Assembly (NCBI GenBank): GCA_021792185.1 | Contig: JAJYVD010000018.1 | Location: forward strand, 1-42,645 | Reading direction: 5' to 3' | Length of the DNA: 42,645 bases | Source: Nitrospirota bacterium | GTDB taxonomy: Bacteria > Nitrospirota > Thermodesulfovibrionia > Thermodesulfovibrionales > Dissulfurispiraceae | Part shown: in pieces, positions 32,889 to 41,557 of the stretch | Numbering within the stretch: position 1 is the stretch's first letter | Layout: the number at the start of each line of letters is the position of its first letter | Position numbers and translations under genes: made by a program | Notes under the pieces: model-generated | Told to the model about the DNA's origin: nothing | Seen by the model: the letters and a program-made list of their open reading frames with translations, nothing else | The model's database searches: none

Positions 32889-34400
32889 TTATACCTCGAT
32901 AAAACCTTTCTTGAACTCTGCAATCGCTGCAGTGAGCTTCTCTTTCAGAGACTCGTCTATCGCATTTTTATCTTTAAGCTCGGTCCTCACGTCCGCTTTT
33001 TTGTCCTTCATGAAACCGATAAACTCCGCTTCAAATTTCTTTAGCGCCTCGACAGGCACATCATCGAGATGTCCGTGGGAACCCGCAAAAAGCACCATTA
33101 TCTGGTCTTCTACAGGCAGGGGCACATACTGGTCCTGTTTCAGTATCTCGACCATCCTCTTTCCTCTCTCGATTTGCGCCATGGTAGACTTATCGAGGTC
33201 GGAACCGAACTGGGCGAATGCGGCAAGCTCCCTGAACTGTGCAAGGTCGAGCCTGAGCGTTCCCGCAACCTGTTTCATTGCCTTGGTCTGGGCGGCGCTG
33301 CCGACACGGCTGACCGAAAGTCCTACGTTAACCGCAGGCCTGACACCGGCATAGAAAAGGTCGGGCTCGAGATATATCTGACCGTCAGTGATGGATATGA
33401 CGTTTGTGGGAATATACGCGGAAACGTCGCCGGCCTGTGTTTCGATTATAGGCAGCGCGGTTAATGACCCGCCGCCGAGCTCATCGCTTAATTTTGCGGC
33501 CCTTTCAAGGAGCCTTGAATGGAGATAAAATACGTCGCCGGGGAACGCCTCGCGTCCCGGGGGACGCCTCAGGATAAGTGAGAGCTGCCTGTAAGCAGTG
33601 GACTGCTTGCTGAGATCGTCATATATTATCAATGCGTGTTTTCCATTGTCCCTGAAGTATTCGCCTATCGCGCATCCTGTGTAAGGAGCGATATACTGGA
33701 GAGGCGCCGGCTCGCTGGCTGTCGCCGAAACGACAATGGTATGTTCCATTGCTCCATACTGTTCAAGAGTTTTAACCACACGCGCGACACTCGCCCTTTT
33801 CTGCCCGACCGCGACATATATACATACAACGTCACTGCCTTTCTGGTTTATGATCGCATCTATTGCTATGGCTGTCTTTCCGGTCTGACGGTCGCCGATA
33901 ATAAGTTCTCTCTGACCCCTGCCGATAGGGATCATCGCGTCTATAGCCTTAACTCCCGTCTGGAGAGGCTCCCTGACAGGCTGCCTGTCTACGATGCCGG
34001 GGGCAACAACATCCACTATCCTGCTTGCTTGAGCATTAATGGGTCCCTTGCCGTCTATAGGCTGTCCGATAGCATTGAGCACCCTGCCTATCATGGCTTC
34101 ACCGACAGGCACCGACATGATTTTCCCGGTTCTCTTTGCAACATCGCCTTCCTTGACAAGGGTGTCCTCGCCGAAAAGAACCGCTCCGACCGAGTCTTCT
34201 TCAAGGTTAAGAGCCATTCCGAATACGCCGTTCGGGAATTCGAGAAGCTCCGAAGTCATGCAGTTGTCCAGTCCGTAAATCCTTGCGATACCGTCGCCGA
34301 CGCCGGTCACAACGCCGACTTCGCTGACATCGACGCGCTTCTCGAAATCGGTTATCTGTTTTTTCAGGTACTCGCTAATCTCATCCGTTTTGATTTCCAT
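32889..34400 (-). CDS. atpA: ATP synthase F1 alpha subunit
   Basis: A 503-residue regulatory nucleotide-binding subunit. The P-loop [15 protein letters not shown] is near residue 170. The conserved [14 protein letters not shown] block (about 365) and the N-terminal beta domain ([15 protein letters not shown]) are present. The Shine-Dalgarno is AAGGGG; the upstream atpH stop is 4 nt away. Confidence 0.97.
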   Translation of the reverse strand: MEIKTDEISEYLKKQITDFEKRVDVSEVGVVTGVGDGIARIYGLDNCMTSELLEFPNGVFGMALNLEEDSVGAVLFGEDTLVKEGDVAKRTGKIMSVPVGEAMIGRVLNAIGQPIDGKGPINAQASRIVDVVAPGIVDRQPVREPLQTGVKAIDAMIPIGRGQRELIIGDRQTGKTAIAIDAIINQKGSDVVCIYVAVGQKRASVARVVKTLEQYGAMEHTIVVSATASEPAPLQYIAPYTGCAIGEYFRDNGKHALIIYDDLSKQSTAYRQLSLILRRPPGREAFPGDVFYLHSRLLERAAKLSDELGGGSLTALPIIETQAGDVSAYIPTNVISITDGQIYLEPDLFYAGVRPAVNVGLSVSRVGSAAQTKAMKQVAGTLRLDLAQFRELAAFAQFGSDLDKSTMAQIERGKRMVEILKQDQYVPLPVEDQIMVLFAGSHGHLDDVPVEALKKFEAEFIGFMKDKKADVRTELKDKNAIDESLKEKLTAAIAEFKKGFIEV

Positions 34401-34404
34401 ATTA

Positions 34405-34944
34405 TCACCCCTTGATAAGCTTATCTCTTAAAAGCCCCAAATGGCCCTTTATACTACTGTCATACATTGTGCTGCCGACCTTTATTCTCATGCCGCCGAG
34501 CAGAGACGGGTCTATAACAAATTCAAGCTCGACATCCCGGCCTGTAATCTCTTTTAAAGAACCGGCCAGCTTCTCTTCGTATTCCTTGCTCACCTGCACC
34601 GGGCTTGTAACTATCGCCTTTGCCCGTTTCTTCATTTCAAAGTATTGAAGCGTTATCGTCTCGATTATCTCGGGCAGCGCATAGATTACCTGGGAGACTA
34701 AAAGATACCGCAGATATTTAACCGTCTTTTCTGCCATTTTCAGTTTCCCGCTGATGTAAGTGATGACCTGACTGCCTTCCTCATAACTGAAAAGGGGACT
34801 TGTCATGAGGTTCCTGAAGTTCTTGTCCTTTTTCATCAGGCCGGCAACTGCGCTTAACTGCTCAATCCCTTGCGGGACTTCGCCTAAATCGACAGCGCTT
34901 AAAAATTGTTTAGCGTATTTGTTTATGCCTTTTACCTTTTTCAA
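34405..34944 (-). CDS. atpH: ATP synthase F1 delta subunit
   Basis: A 179-residue delta (OSCP-type) stator subunit connecting the F1 head to the b stalk. The N-terminal helical domain ([19 protein letters not shown]) and the C-terminal block ([35 protein letters not shown]) are clear. The chosen start is TTG at 34944 with GAGGT about 9 nt upstream, giving [15 protein letters not shown] at 34968 has no suitable ribosome site. This start choice is an inference. Confidence 0.92.
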   Translation of the reverse strand: MKKVKGINKYAKQFLSAVDLGEVPQGIEQLSAVAGLMKKDKNFRNLMTSPLFSYEEGSQVITYISGKLKMAEKTVKYLRYLLVSQVIYALPEIIETITLQYFEMKKRAKAIVTSPVQVSKEYEEKLAGSLKEITGRDVELEFVIDPSLLGGMRIKVGSTMYDSSIKGHLGLLRDKLIKG

Positions 34945-35000
34945 TTTTTTTGACCTCGCCTTTATCAAACAGGAAGCAACCGGCTCCTGTTTCTCGGTTC

Positions 35001-35588
35001 TTAGTTCCCTCTCAACAATTTAATGGATTCCTTCATAAGCCTTTCCTGATCTTCCTTTGTCAATTTGCTTTTTATCTTGTCTTCTGCAAGCTGCATTGCG
35101 GCTTCAACCGCTTCGGCCTTAATCGCATCTTTCGCGCGTTTCAATTCAAAATCTATGTTTACCTTCGCCTGCTCCAATATCTTGGCCTTCAGTTTCTCGC
35201 CTTCCTCGATCAGCCTTTCCTTCTCCCTTTCGCCGGAGGTTTTCGCGGAAGAAATAATCTCCTCTATTTCTTTGTCTTTGACCTTAAGCCTTTCCTCGAC
35301 CTCCGCAAGCGCCTTTAACGCAAGCGCCTTTGCCTCCTGCGCTTCTTTAATGCTCTTTTCGATCAATTCCTTTCTCTGTTGGAGAAAATTCCTGAGAGGC
35401 TTATTAAGGAACTTGACGAGCACGAATACGAGTATCGCGAAATTAAGTATCCTCCACACCCAATCCATAAGTGAACTGCCCTGCTCACCGCCGGATGCAA
35501 AGGCAGAAGAACTCTGTAATACAAGCATCAATATACAAATTGCCGGGCTGATAGAAATTATCCTATTGAAATTTGAAATCTTTTTCAT
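35001..35588 (-). CDS. atpF: ATP synthase F0 b subunit
   Basis: A 195-residue stator b subunit. A cleavable-signal-like N-terminus (PAICILMLVLQSSSAFASGG) precedes a second hydrophobic segment (WVWRILNFAILVFVLVKFL, residues about 43-61), then a long heptad-rich coiled coil. The extra leader before the membrane anchor is seen in some Geobacter-like b subunits. The start lies in a family-C repeat that encodes KISNFN. The start overlaps the upstream b' stop as ATGA. Confidence 0.9.
   Translation of the reverse strand: MKKISNFNRIISISPAICILMLVLQSSSAFASGGEQGSSLMDWVWRILNFAILVFVLVKFLNKPLRNFLQQRKELIEKSIKEAQEAKALALKALAEVEERLKVKDKEIEEIISSAKTSGEREKERLIEEGEKLKAKILEQAKVNIDFELKRAKDAIKAEAVEAAMQLAEDKIKSKLTKEDQERLMKESIKLLRGN
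35565..35584. repeat. Family C repeat at the atpF start
   Basis: The sequence around 35565-35584 is of the TTGAAATTTGAAATC type and encodes the second to fourth residues of the b subunit. It is a short fragment and could be coincidental. Confidence 0.3.
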
Positions 35589-36004
35589 GCCTTCACCAGC
35601 TTATTGACTATTTCTTCCGAGAATTTTTCGATATCGGCCTTCAAAGACGCACGCGCCTTTCCGGCTTCAGCCTGAAGCTCCTTTCTCGCGCTTTCGATCA
35701 TCGCAACCGCTTCCGCCTCGGACTTGGAAAGCGTTTCTTTTTGCCGTGCGAGACCCTCCTCGCGCAGCGCTCCGAACGTCTCCTTCGCCCTGCCTTTTGC
35801 CGAAGAAAGCTCCGCGTTCATTTTTGCGAGGGCATCTTCTTTTTTGAAGGAAAGGGATTTTGCTTCGTCGAGGGCGCCGCTTGTGGCGGCTTCTCTTTCT
35901 TTGAACAGCTTCGCGAGGGGCTTAAAAAGAAGTGCGCTTAATACAAAAAATAAGATGAGAAAATTTGCGAGAAGAACAAAAAACCACTGATTGAACTCTA
36001 ACAT
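35585..36004 (-). CDS. ATP synthase F0 b' subunit
   Basis: A 139-residue b-type subunit. An N-terminal membrane helix (QWFFVLLANFLILFFVLSALLF) precedes a long, Glu/Lys/Ala-rich coiled coil. As a second b-like gene before atpF it is best described as b' (AtpF'), so the peripheral stalk is probably a b/b' heterodimer. It is the first gene of the operon. The ATG at 36004 follows GGAG. Confidence 0.88.
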   Translation of the reverse strand: MLEFNQWFFVLLANFLILFFVLSALLFKPLAKLFKEREAATSGALDEAKSLSFKKEDALAKMNAELSSAKGRAKETFGALREEGLARQKETLSKSEAEAVAMIESARKELQAEAGKARASLKADIEKFSEEIVNKLVKA

Positions 36005-36053
36005 AAATTACCACTCCGAGCTTTGGTATTATTTAAAAAAAAGGCTGATGTGA

Positions 36054-36082
36054 ACATTACCACACGCATTATCATTTGTCAA
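36054..36082 (-). promoter_or_regulatory. Sigma-70 promoter of the atp operon
   Basis: TTGACA (36077-36082) is followed by a 17-nt spacer and TAATGT (36054-36059), with TGG directly before the -10 (extended -10). The predicted start is about 36047, leaving a leader of about 43 nt. It fits the operon start at the b' gene. The rest of the gap 36005-36167 is AT-rich and holds no gene that I can support. Confidence 0.75.
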
Positions 36083-36138
36083 GAATTTGAGCGATTATAA
36101 TTTTTTATAAAGATATTATCGTAAATATTAAATTTGAC

Positions 36139-36159
36139 AGCGGAAATGCTTTGTCTTCC
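36139..36159. repeat. Partial copy of the MITE-like repeat (family I, right terminus)
   Basis: The 21 nt AGCGGAAATGCTTTGTCTTCC are identical to 26405-26425, the right end of the full element. The rest of the element is absent. It lies 8 nt from the cysteine-desulfurase stop. Confidence 0.75.
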
Positions 36160-36167
36160 GTCTTGAA

Positions 36168-37292
36168 CTACCTCTTATTTTTCAACTCTTTTACACAGGC
36201 GATTATCATTTCCGAAGCGGTCCGAATTTCATCCGGAGTATTGTCTTTACCAACGCTCAGCCTGATCGATGAAAGTGCATCCTCGTCCGATAATCCCATC
36301 GCCTTCAAGACGGGCGAGGGTTTGCAAGTTCCGGAGTGACACGCTGAGCCGGCAGAAAAGGCCACGCTGTCCTTCAACTTTTCAACGAGATCATTGCCTT
36401 TAACGCCCTTTACAGAAACATTCAATGTATTTGGAAGCCGCAATGTTTCATGTCCGTTGAGTTTGACGTCGAGTTCGTTTCTCAGTAAAGAAAAAAGCTT
36501 ATCCCGCAGTTTAATAGTATGGTCGTATCGGAAAGGCATATTACACCCTGCTGTTTCGCACGCCTTCCCGATGCCGACAATCCCTATGACATTTTCGGTT
36601 CCTGGCCGTATGCCTCTCTCATGCCCCGCGCCGAACATCAACGGCATCACGTCGATTCCGTTCCTTACATATAACGCACCGACTCCTTTAGGCCCGTAAA
36701 ATTTATGAGATACAACAGTCAGCATATCGACCGACAAATCAATAATTCCGACTTCCATTTTTCCTACGCTCTGCGCGGCGTCGGAATGAAAAGTTATACC
36801 GTATTCCCGCGCAATCATGCCTATCTCACGTATCGGCTGGAGAACTCCCGTCTCATTATTTGAATGCATAATTGTTATAAGAAACGTATCTTTCCTTATC
36901 GCCTTCTTCACATCTTCGGGAGAAACCCGGCCATTCGAATCCACAGGAAGATATGCGGCCTCGAATCCTTTTGTTTCAAGCCACTTCACCGGATTTAAAG
37001 CAGCAGGGTGTTCTATAACGGACGTTATTATGTGCCCTTTTTGATGTTTATACGCAGTGCCGATAATCGCTAAATTATTCGATTCGGTCCCGCCTGATGT
37101 GAAGATTATTTCCGGCGGGTCTGCTCCGATCAAGTCTGCCACCTGTTTCCGCGCGTTATCTACAACAGCCTTTGCGGCTCTGCCGATAGTGTGACCGCTC
37201 GACGGATTGCCGAACAAAGAAAAGGCATCGACCATCACATTTTTCACTTCATCATCGATAGGAGTAGTGGCATTGTGGTCAAGATAAATCAT
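36168..37292 (-). CDS. Cysteine desulfurase (NifS/IscS type)
   Basis: A 374-residue PLP enzyme that removes sulfur from cysteine for Fe-S clusters, thiamine or tRNA thiolation. PLP is bound at K197 in SHKFYGPKG, and the active cysteine is C318 in GSACHSGTCKPS, which is the class I long-loop type. A NATT start (DHNATTPIDDEV) is characteristic. It overlaps the rapZ stop by 4 nt, and no iscU or nifU gene follows, so it may supply sulfur to a different acceptor. It is the last gene of the lpt-rpoN-rapZ operon. Confidence 0.94.
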   Translation of the reverse strand: MIYLDHNATTPIDDEVKNVMVDAFSLFGNPSSGHTIGRAAKAVVDNARKQVADLIGADPPEIIFTSGGTESNNLAIIGTAYKHQKGHIITSVIEHPAALNPVKWLETKGFEAAYLPVDSNGRVSPEDVKKAIRKDTFLITIMHSNNETGVLQPIREIGMIAREYGITFHSDAAQSVGKMEVGIIDLSVDMLTVVSHKFYGPKGVGALYVRNGIDVMPLMFGAGHERGIRPGTENVIGIVGIGKACETAGCNMPFRYDHTIKLRDKLFSLLRNELDVKLNGHETLRLPNTLNVSVKGVKGNDLVEKLKDSVAFSAGSACHSGTCKPSPVLKAMGLSDEDALSSIRLSVGKDNTPDEIRTASEMIIACVKELKNKR

Positions 37293-38227
37293 GCCATATC
37301 CCTGTGGATCACATTCGGTTTTATGCCGTGCTTCTCCTTCATATATCCGGCTATGTTCTCAACGATAGCCGGAGACCGGTGCATGCCGCCTGTGCATCCC
37401 ACGCCGATTACGAGATATGCCCTTCCTTCCCTGATGTAGTTCGGCATAAGAAAATCGAGCATTGAATTTAATCTTGCTAAAAAATCACGCGTGCTATCAT
37501 TATTAAGCACAAAATCGCTCACATCCGCGTCCGTACCTTTCAATGGCTTAAGCTCGGGAATAAAATAAGGGTTCGGCAGAAATCTAACGTCGAATAAAAT
37601 ATCCGCGTTCTGCGGCACTCCGAATTTATAGCCGAAAGATATAAGAGAGACATTAATGCCCTGCGTCTCCTTAAATTCCCCGTATGTCGATGATATTATA
37701 TGCCTCAGTTGGTGAGGAGTGTAATTAGATGTGTCTATTATCCTGTCTGCCGCGTCCCTTATCACCGAGAGCATTACGCGCTCTTCTTCCATGGCAGCCT
37801 CTATGTCCGTCCCGCCGCGCATGGAAAGCATGGGATGCGGACGTCTCGTCTCGCGGTAACGCCTCAGCATTACCTCTTTTTCGGCCTCAAAATATAATAT
37901 CTCGATATTGTATTTTTTCTTAAGGGAGGAAATCGTCTGATAAGCTCCGGACAGGAATCCTTTCTCGCGTATGTCTATGCCTATTCCTATTTTTTGAATG
38001 TCTTTTCCGGTTTCTATCGTTGAAAGAAATGATTCTATAAGCGTTACAGGGAGATTATCTATACAGAAATACCCTATATCCTCAAGCGCTCTGAGGGCGA
38101 CGGTCTTACCCGCGCCCGAGAGCCCGCTGATAATAACGACACGAGGCGATAGGCTATAGGCTATAGGCGATAGGTTTTGAGCCTCCGCGTCTGTATTCTT
38201 ATTTTTTGCCTCTTGCCTATTGCCCAT
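37289..38227 (-). CDS. rapZ: RapZ-type RNase adapter / nucleotide-binding protein
   Basis: A 312-residue protein of the RapZ (YvcJ) family. The P-loop GLSGAGKT is at 35-42, and the C-terminal domain has VGCTGGMHRSPAIVE. In Escherichia coli RapZ controls the glucosamine-6-phosphate sRNA; here that role is uncertain. The first 29 residues, including GNRQEA and SLSPIAYSLSP, are encoded by a family-A repeat that also supplies the only ATG before the P-loop. The gene is separated from hpf by 10 nt. Its place after rpoN and hpf is typical. Confidence 0.93.
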   Translation of the reverse strand: MGNRQEAKNKNTDAEAQNLSPIAYSLSPRVVIISGLSGAGKTVALRALEDIGYFCIDNLPVTLIESFLSTIETGKDIQKIGIGIDIREKGFLSGAYQTISSLKKKYNIEILYFEAEKEVMLRRYRETRRPHPMLSMRGGTDIEAAMEEERVMLSVIRDAADRIIDTSNYTPHQLRHIISSTYGEFKETQGINVSLISFGYKFGVPQNADILFDVRFLPNPYFIPELKPLKGTDADVSDFVLNNDSTRDFLARLNSMLDFLMPNYIREGRAYLVIGVGCTGGMHRSPAIVENIAGYMKEKHGIKPNVIHRDMA

Positions 38228-38241
38228 TGCCTCTTGCCTAT
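38145..38241. repeat. Family A inverted repeat forming the rapZ start
   Basis: The left arm lies at 38145-38174 (GGCTATAGG type) and the right arm at 38207-38241 (CCTCTTGCC type), with about 32 nt between. The right arm lies at the start of the gene and includes the start codon (38225-38227), and also reaches the hpf stop. Translated, the arms read GNRQEA and SLSPIAYSLSP. Confidence 0.8.
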
Positions 38242-38756
38242 TTCATGGGTTCTATCAACCCGTAATTGCCGTCTTTTCTTCTGTAAACGACATTGACATC
38301 TCCGCTCACCTGATTTGCGAATACGAAGAAATCCTTGTCCAGCAATTCCATCTGATCAACGGCCTCATCAGCCGCCATAGGCTTCATGTCGAACCGCTTA
38401 TGTTTTATTATTCTTCCTTTTTCCGCGGTTTCCGCAGAAACGGCAGGGGCGCTCCGTTTTTCTCCCTTCCGGTAATCGTGGAGTTTCTCCTTATGCTTCA
38501 TGACCTGTTTTTCAAGCTTTTCTACTACTTCGTCTATGGAAGAATATACCTCCCCGGTTACGCTCTCGGCCTGAATCATAACGCCGTTGACCTTTAAAAG
38601 CACCTCTGCCTTGTGCCTGTATTTCTCGACGCTGAGAGTGACGACGGCTTCCGTAATATTGGATATATACTTGCTGAACCTCCCTATCTTTTCTTCGGAA
38701 TAACTTTTCAATGCCGGTGTTATTTCCAGATGGCGCCCGTTGACGATGATATTCAT
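38238..38756 (-). CDS. hpf: Ribosome hibernation-promoting factor, long form
   Basis: A 172-residue long HPF, with a ribosome-binding N-terminal domain (about 1-100) and a C-terminal dimerisation domain (about 115-172, RFDMKPMAADEAVDQMELLDKDF). Long forms dimerise 70S ribosomes into 100S without RMF. The ATG at 38756 has a very strong AAGGAGG Shine-Dalgarno. It lies 10 nt after rpoN and 10 nt before rapZ, a classical rpoN-hpf arrangement. Confidence 0.95.
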   Translation of the reverse strand: MNIIVNGRHLEITPALKSYSEEKIGRFSKYISNITEAVVTLSVEKYRHKAEVLLKVNGVMIQAESVTGEVYSSIDEVVEKLEKQVMKHKEKLHDYRKGEKRSAPAVSAETAEKGRIIKHKRFDMKPMAADEAVDQMELLDKDFFVFANQVSGDVNVVYRRKDGNYGLIEPMK

Positions 38757-38766
38757 GTCTTCCTCC

Positions 38767-40197
38767 TTATTCGTATTTTTTTCTCTGATTTTGCGGGGGG
38801 ATCTTCAATTCCTCCCGATATTTCGCTACGGTCCTGCGAGCTATATTGATATTCTGTTCCTTTAATCTATCGGTTATCGCTTGATCGCTCATCGGCTTTT
38901 GAGAATCTTCCCCCGCTACTATCTTTTTAATCAAATCCTTCACGGATGTAGAAGAGACATCGCCGGAATCGGATTGTATCGCGCTGCTGAAAAAGAACCT
39001 GAAGCCGAAAACGCCGTGATTGCAGGCAAGAAACTTATTGGATGTTACTCTGCTTATGGTGCTTTCGTGCATGTTTATGTCTTCCGCCACATCCTTGAGA
39101 TTAAGAGGCCTTAGATTTTGAACCCCTCCTTCGAAAAATTCCATCTGGAATTTAAGGATGCTCTCCGATACTTTATATATGGTCCTGTTTCGTTGATCGA
39201 GGCTCTTTATCAGTTCTGTGGCAAGCCTCAGCTTATCCTTTAAAAAATCACGTTCTTCTTTCGTAAGCGTCTCTTTTTTCAAAAGAAGCTTTCTGTAAGC
39301 GCCGTTAAGCCTCAATCTCGGCATCCCGTCCTCATTCAGTATTATCTGGTATCCCTCGTCCGTCTTGTCTATAAACACATCCGGAACTATATAATTGGTC
39401 TCGGCGCTCGAAAAATTAACGGCCGGCCTCGGCTCAAGACCCTCTATTATCTTTACCGCCGTTATTATGTCGTCCATCGGCGAATTATACTGCTTCGCTA
39501 TATTGGGGTATCTCTTCTTTTGGAGATCATCCATGTTATTCTCTACAATCTTTTGGACGAGCGTTCCGCCCAGGTTCAAGGCATTGATCTGCAAAAGCAG
39601 GCACTCCTTCAAATCCCGCGCGCCGACCCCGGGCGGATCAAAGCTATGGACAAGAGAAACTGCCGCTTCAGTAATATCGATACCCGCGCCGGCAGCTGCG
39701 GTAAGTTCGTCCACTGTAGCCCGTAAATAGCCGTCATCGTCTATGTTCCCGATTACTATCTCGGCAACCCTTCTCACCTCATCATCGGCCGTGCACAGCC
39801 TCAACTGCCAGAACAGGTGATCGTAGAGATCGGGTTTTTTAGCGTAGAAAAGCTCGTGTGAGGGCTGTTCTTCCACCCCCGGTGAAAAATATCCGAGGTC
39901 CCTGCCGTCACTGCCTCGTTCGTCAAAATATTCATCTGTTCCAAAGGTTATAAGGCTTTCAAGGGGCAATTCCGTATCATCGCTCGGAGCCGGAATCTCC
40001 GGCTCTTCGGCGGAATATTCTTCTGTCTCGGACTCTTCCGTTACCTCTTCAAGAAACGGATTCTCGATAAGCTCCAGATTCAATGTCTGGGCGAGTTCGA
40101 GTTGCGGCATCTGCAAAAGCTTAATGGCCTGCTGAAGCTGCGGCGTAAGAATAAGCTTCTGCGATAGTCTTAAATCAAGCCTGTTCTCTAATGCCAT
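38767..40197 (-). CDS. rpoN: RNA polymerase sigma-54 factor
   Basis: A 476-residue sigma factor for enhancer-dependent promoters. The glutamine/leucine-rich activator-binding region (LSQKLILTPQLQQAIKLLQM) is at the N-terminus, the core-binding region is central, and the RpoN box ARRTVAKYRE is at about 453-462. It overlaps lptB by one base (TAATG). Sigma-54 and the lpt genes sharing an operon is common in Proteobacteria and Nitrospirota. Confidence 0.97.
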   Translation of the reverse strand: MALENRLDLRLSQKLILTPQLQQAIKLLQMPQLELAQTLNLELIENPFLEEVTEESETEEYSAEEPEIPAPSDDTELPLESLITFGTDEYFDERGSDGRDLGYFSPGVEEQPSHELFYAKKPDLYDHLFWQLRLCTADDEVRRVAEIVIGNIDDDGYLRATVDELTAAAGAGIDITEAAVSLVHSFDPPGVGARDLKECLLLQINALNLGGTLVQKIVENNMDDLQKKRYPNIAKQYNSPMDDIITAVKIIEGLEPRPAVNFSSAETNYIVPDVFIDKTDEGYQIILNEDGMPRLRLNGAYRKLLLKKETLTKEERDFLKDKLRLATELIKSLDQRNRTIYKVSESILKFQMEFFEGGVQNLRPLNLKDVAEDINMHESTISRVTSNKFLACNHGVFGFRFFFSSAIQSDSGDVSSTSVKDLIKKIVAGEDSQKPMSDQAITDRLKEQNINIARRTVAKYREELKIPPQNQRKKYE

Positions 40198-40937
40198 TAC
40201 AGTCTAAACTCCTCCCCTAAATACGCTTCTTTGACGGCAGCATTATTCACAAGGTTGTCCGGCGTGCCTTCCGCGAGCACCTGCCCGTTGCTTATGATAT
40301 ATGCCCTGTCCGTTATCGAAAGCGTCTCCCTCACATTGTGATCCGTTATAAGGATACCGAGTCCTTTCGATTTGAGATAACCCAACATCTTCTTCAGTTC
40401 TATTATAGCGATGGGGTCTATCCCCGCGAACGGCTCGTCAAAAAGCATAAACAGCGGGTTTAATGCTATTGCGCGCGCGATCTCCGCGCGCCTTCTCTCT
40501 CCGCCTGAAAGCCTGTATCCGTCCCTGTCCGCAAAATTCTTCAAATTGAATTCTTCCAGCAGCCTTTCCACGTCGTCCTCTATCGAGGAATTATTTTTAT
40601 TGCCCTGCCCCTTTTGTTTAATCTCCAAAACAGCCCTGAGGTTCTCTCTTACGGTCAATTTTCTGAATATGGACGGTTCCTGCGGCAGATAGCCTATTCC
40701 CTTAGCCGCCCTCAGATACATGGGAAGCCTCCTTATATCCGCGCCGTCAAGGGTGATATCCCCGCTTTCCGGCATTATCATGCCGACTACCATATAGAAT
40801 GTCGTAGTTTTGCCTGCGCCGTTGGGACCGAGGAGTCCGACAATCTCGCCTGTCCTGACCGAGATATCGACATTCTTCACCACGTACCGTTTGCCGTAAG
40901 CCTTGGATAAATCTTTTATTTCAAGGGCGTGATTCAT
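40197..40937 (-). CDS. lptB: Lipopolysaccharide export ATPase LptB
   Basis: A 246-residue ABC ATPase of the LptBFG exporter. Walker A is GPNGAGKTTTF, the signature is LSGGERRRAEIARAIA, Walker B is FMLFDEPFAGIDP and the H-loop is ITDHNVRE. LptF/LptG are not in this window. Repeat-like sequence lies between it and lptA. Confidence 0.97.
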   Translation of the reverse strand: MNHALEIKDLSKAYGKRYVVKNVDISVRTGEIVGLLGPNGAGKTTTFYMVVGMIMPESGDITLDGADIRRLPMYLRAAKGIGYLPQEPSIFRKLTVRENLRAVLEIKQKGQGNKNNSSIEDDVERLLEEFNLKNFADRDGYRLSGGERRRAEIARAIALNPLFMLFDEPFAGIDPIAIIELKKMLGYLKSKGLGILITDHNVRETLSITDRAYIISNGQVLAEGTPDNLVNNAAVKEAYLGEEFRL

Positions 40938-40972
40938 AGTAGATTCTTGTAGCCATGGGTATGCTGAAAGGG

Positions 40973-41557
40973 TTACTGCTTATCGGTGCCTTGCCCTTTA
41001 CCGCCCGCCCCTTGACCTTTATTGATCATAAATACCTTGCTGTTTTCGACTAAAGAACGGTCGTCCTTCATAAAATAGGTCATTTTTGTGCCGGTAACCA
41101 CGTTCTCTCCCTCGGTCGCGCGCGGCTCCCCGGTGAATATGATTTTTTCCTCCGGCTCGGCAAAATATACAGCAAACTTGGAGGTGACGATACGTTCCCC
41201 TTTTATAAGCTTGACATTTCCTTCCGCATCGATCTTCTTTATATTGCTGCTGCCTTTTTCTTCGGAATAATACACAAGCATCTTATCGGCAAACAATGTC
41301 ATCTCGCCTTTTTTCGCCACGACAGACCGCTCAAAGAGCGCGGTCTTCGCCTTATTGTCCGCGGTCAGGATTTCGGAGGTAATAACTGTCGGCTCCTTTG
41401 AGGAAGAAGCAGCCTTTTTTTCCTGAGCGAATACGTCAGGCACGAGGCAAGAGGCTATAGGCAAGAGGCAAAAAACAAGTATTACTATAAAAATATACAA
41501 TTCGCCTTTTCCTATCGCCCATCGCCTATCGCCCATCGCCTTCTTATTATTTTCCAT
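40973..41557 (-). CDS. lptA: Lipopolysaccharide periplasmic bridge protein LptA
   Basis: A 194-residue LptA/OstA-fold protein. The mature domain begins after the signal peptide near DVFAQEKKA and continues with TADNKAKTALFERSVVAKKGEM and FTGEPRATEGENVVTGTKMTYFM. The N-terminal signal region is encoded largely by family-A repeat sequence (GDRRWAIG and LLPIASCLVP), and the C-terminus (GQGAGGKGQG) by another simple repeat. It overlaps lptC by 11 nt. Whether this signal still works is an open question. Confidence 0.9.
   Translation of the reverse strand: MENNKKAMGDRRWAIGKGELYIFIVILVFCLLPIASCLVPDVFAQEKKAASSSKEPTVITSEILTADNKAKTALFERSVVAKKGEMTLFADKMLVYYSEEKGSSNIKKIDAEGNVKLIKGERIVTSKFAVYFAEPEEKIIFTGEPRATEGENVVTGTKMTYFMKDDRSLVENSKVFMINKGQGAGGKGQGTDKQ
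41444..41540. repeat. Family A inverted repeat in the lptA signal-peptide region
   Basis: The left arm lies at 41444-41470 (GAGGCAAGAGG type) and the right arm at 41511-41540 (CCATCGCCTATCG type), with about 40 nt of AT-rich sequence between. The arms flank the hydrophobic core of the signal peptide. The frame is open throughout. Confidence 0.7.

Noticed and set aside
32470-33354. Long plus-strand frame (294 codons) opposite atpG and atpA
   Set aside because: It is antisense to two conserved ATP synthase genes and has no domain or ribosome-binding site; a codon-bias shadow.
33636-34415. Plus-strand frame of 259 codons opposite atpA
   Set aside because: Shadow of atpA, with no recognisable features.
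34405-34968. AtpH start at TTG 34968
   Set aside because: No ribosome-binding site near it; the TTG at 34944 has GAGGT nearby and gives a family-like N-terminus.
36005-36167. Possible tRNA or small RNA gene in the atp-cysteine desulfurase gap
   Set aside because: I saw no cloverleaf; the gap is AT-rich with a promoter and a repeat fragment.
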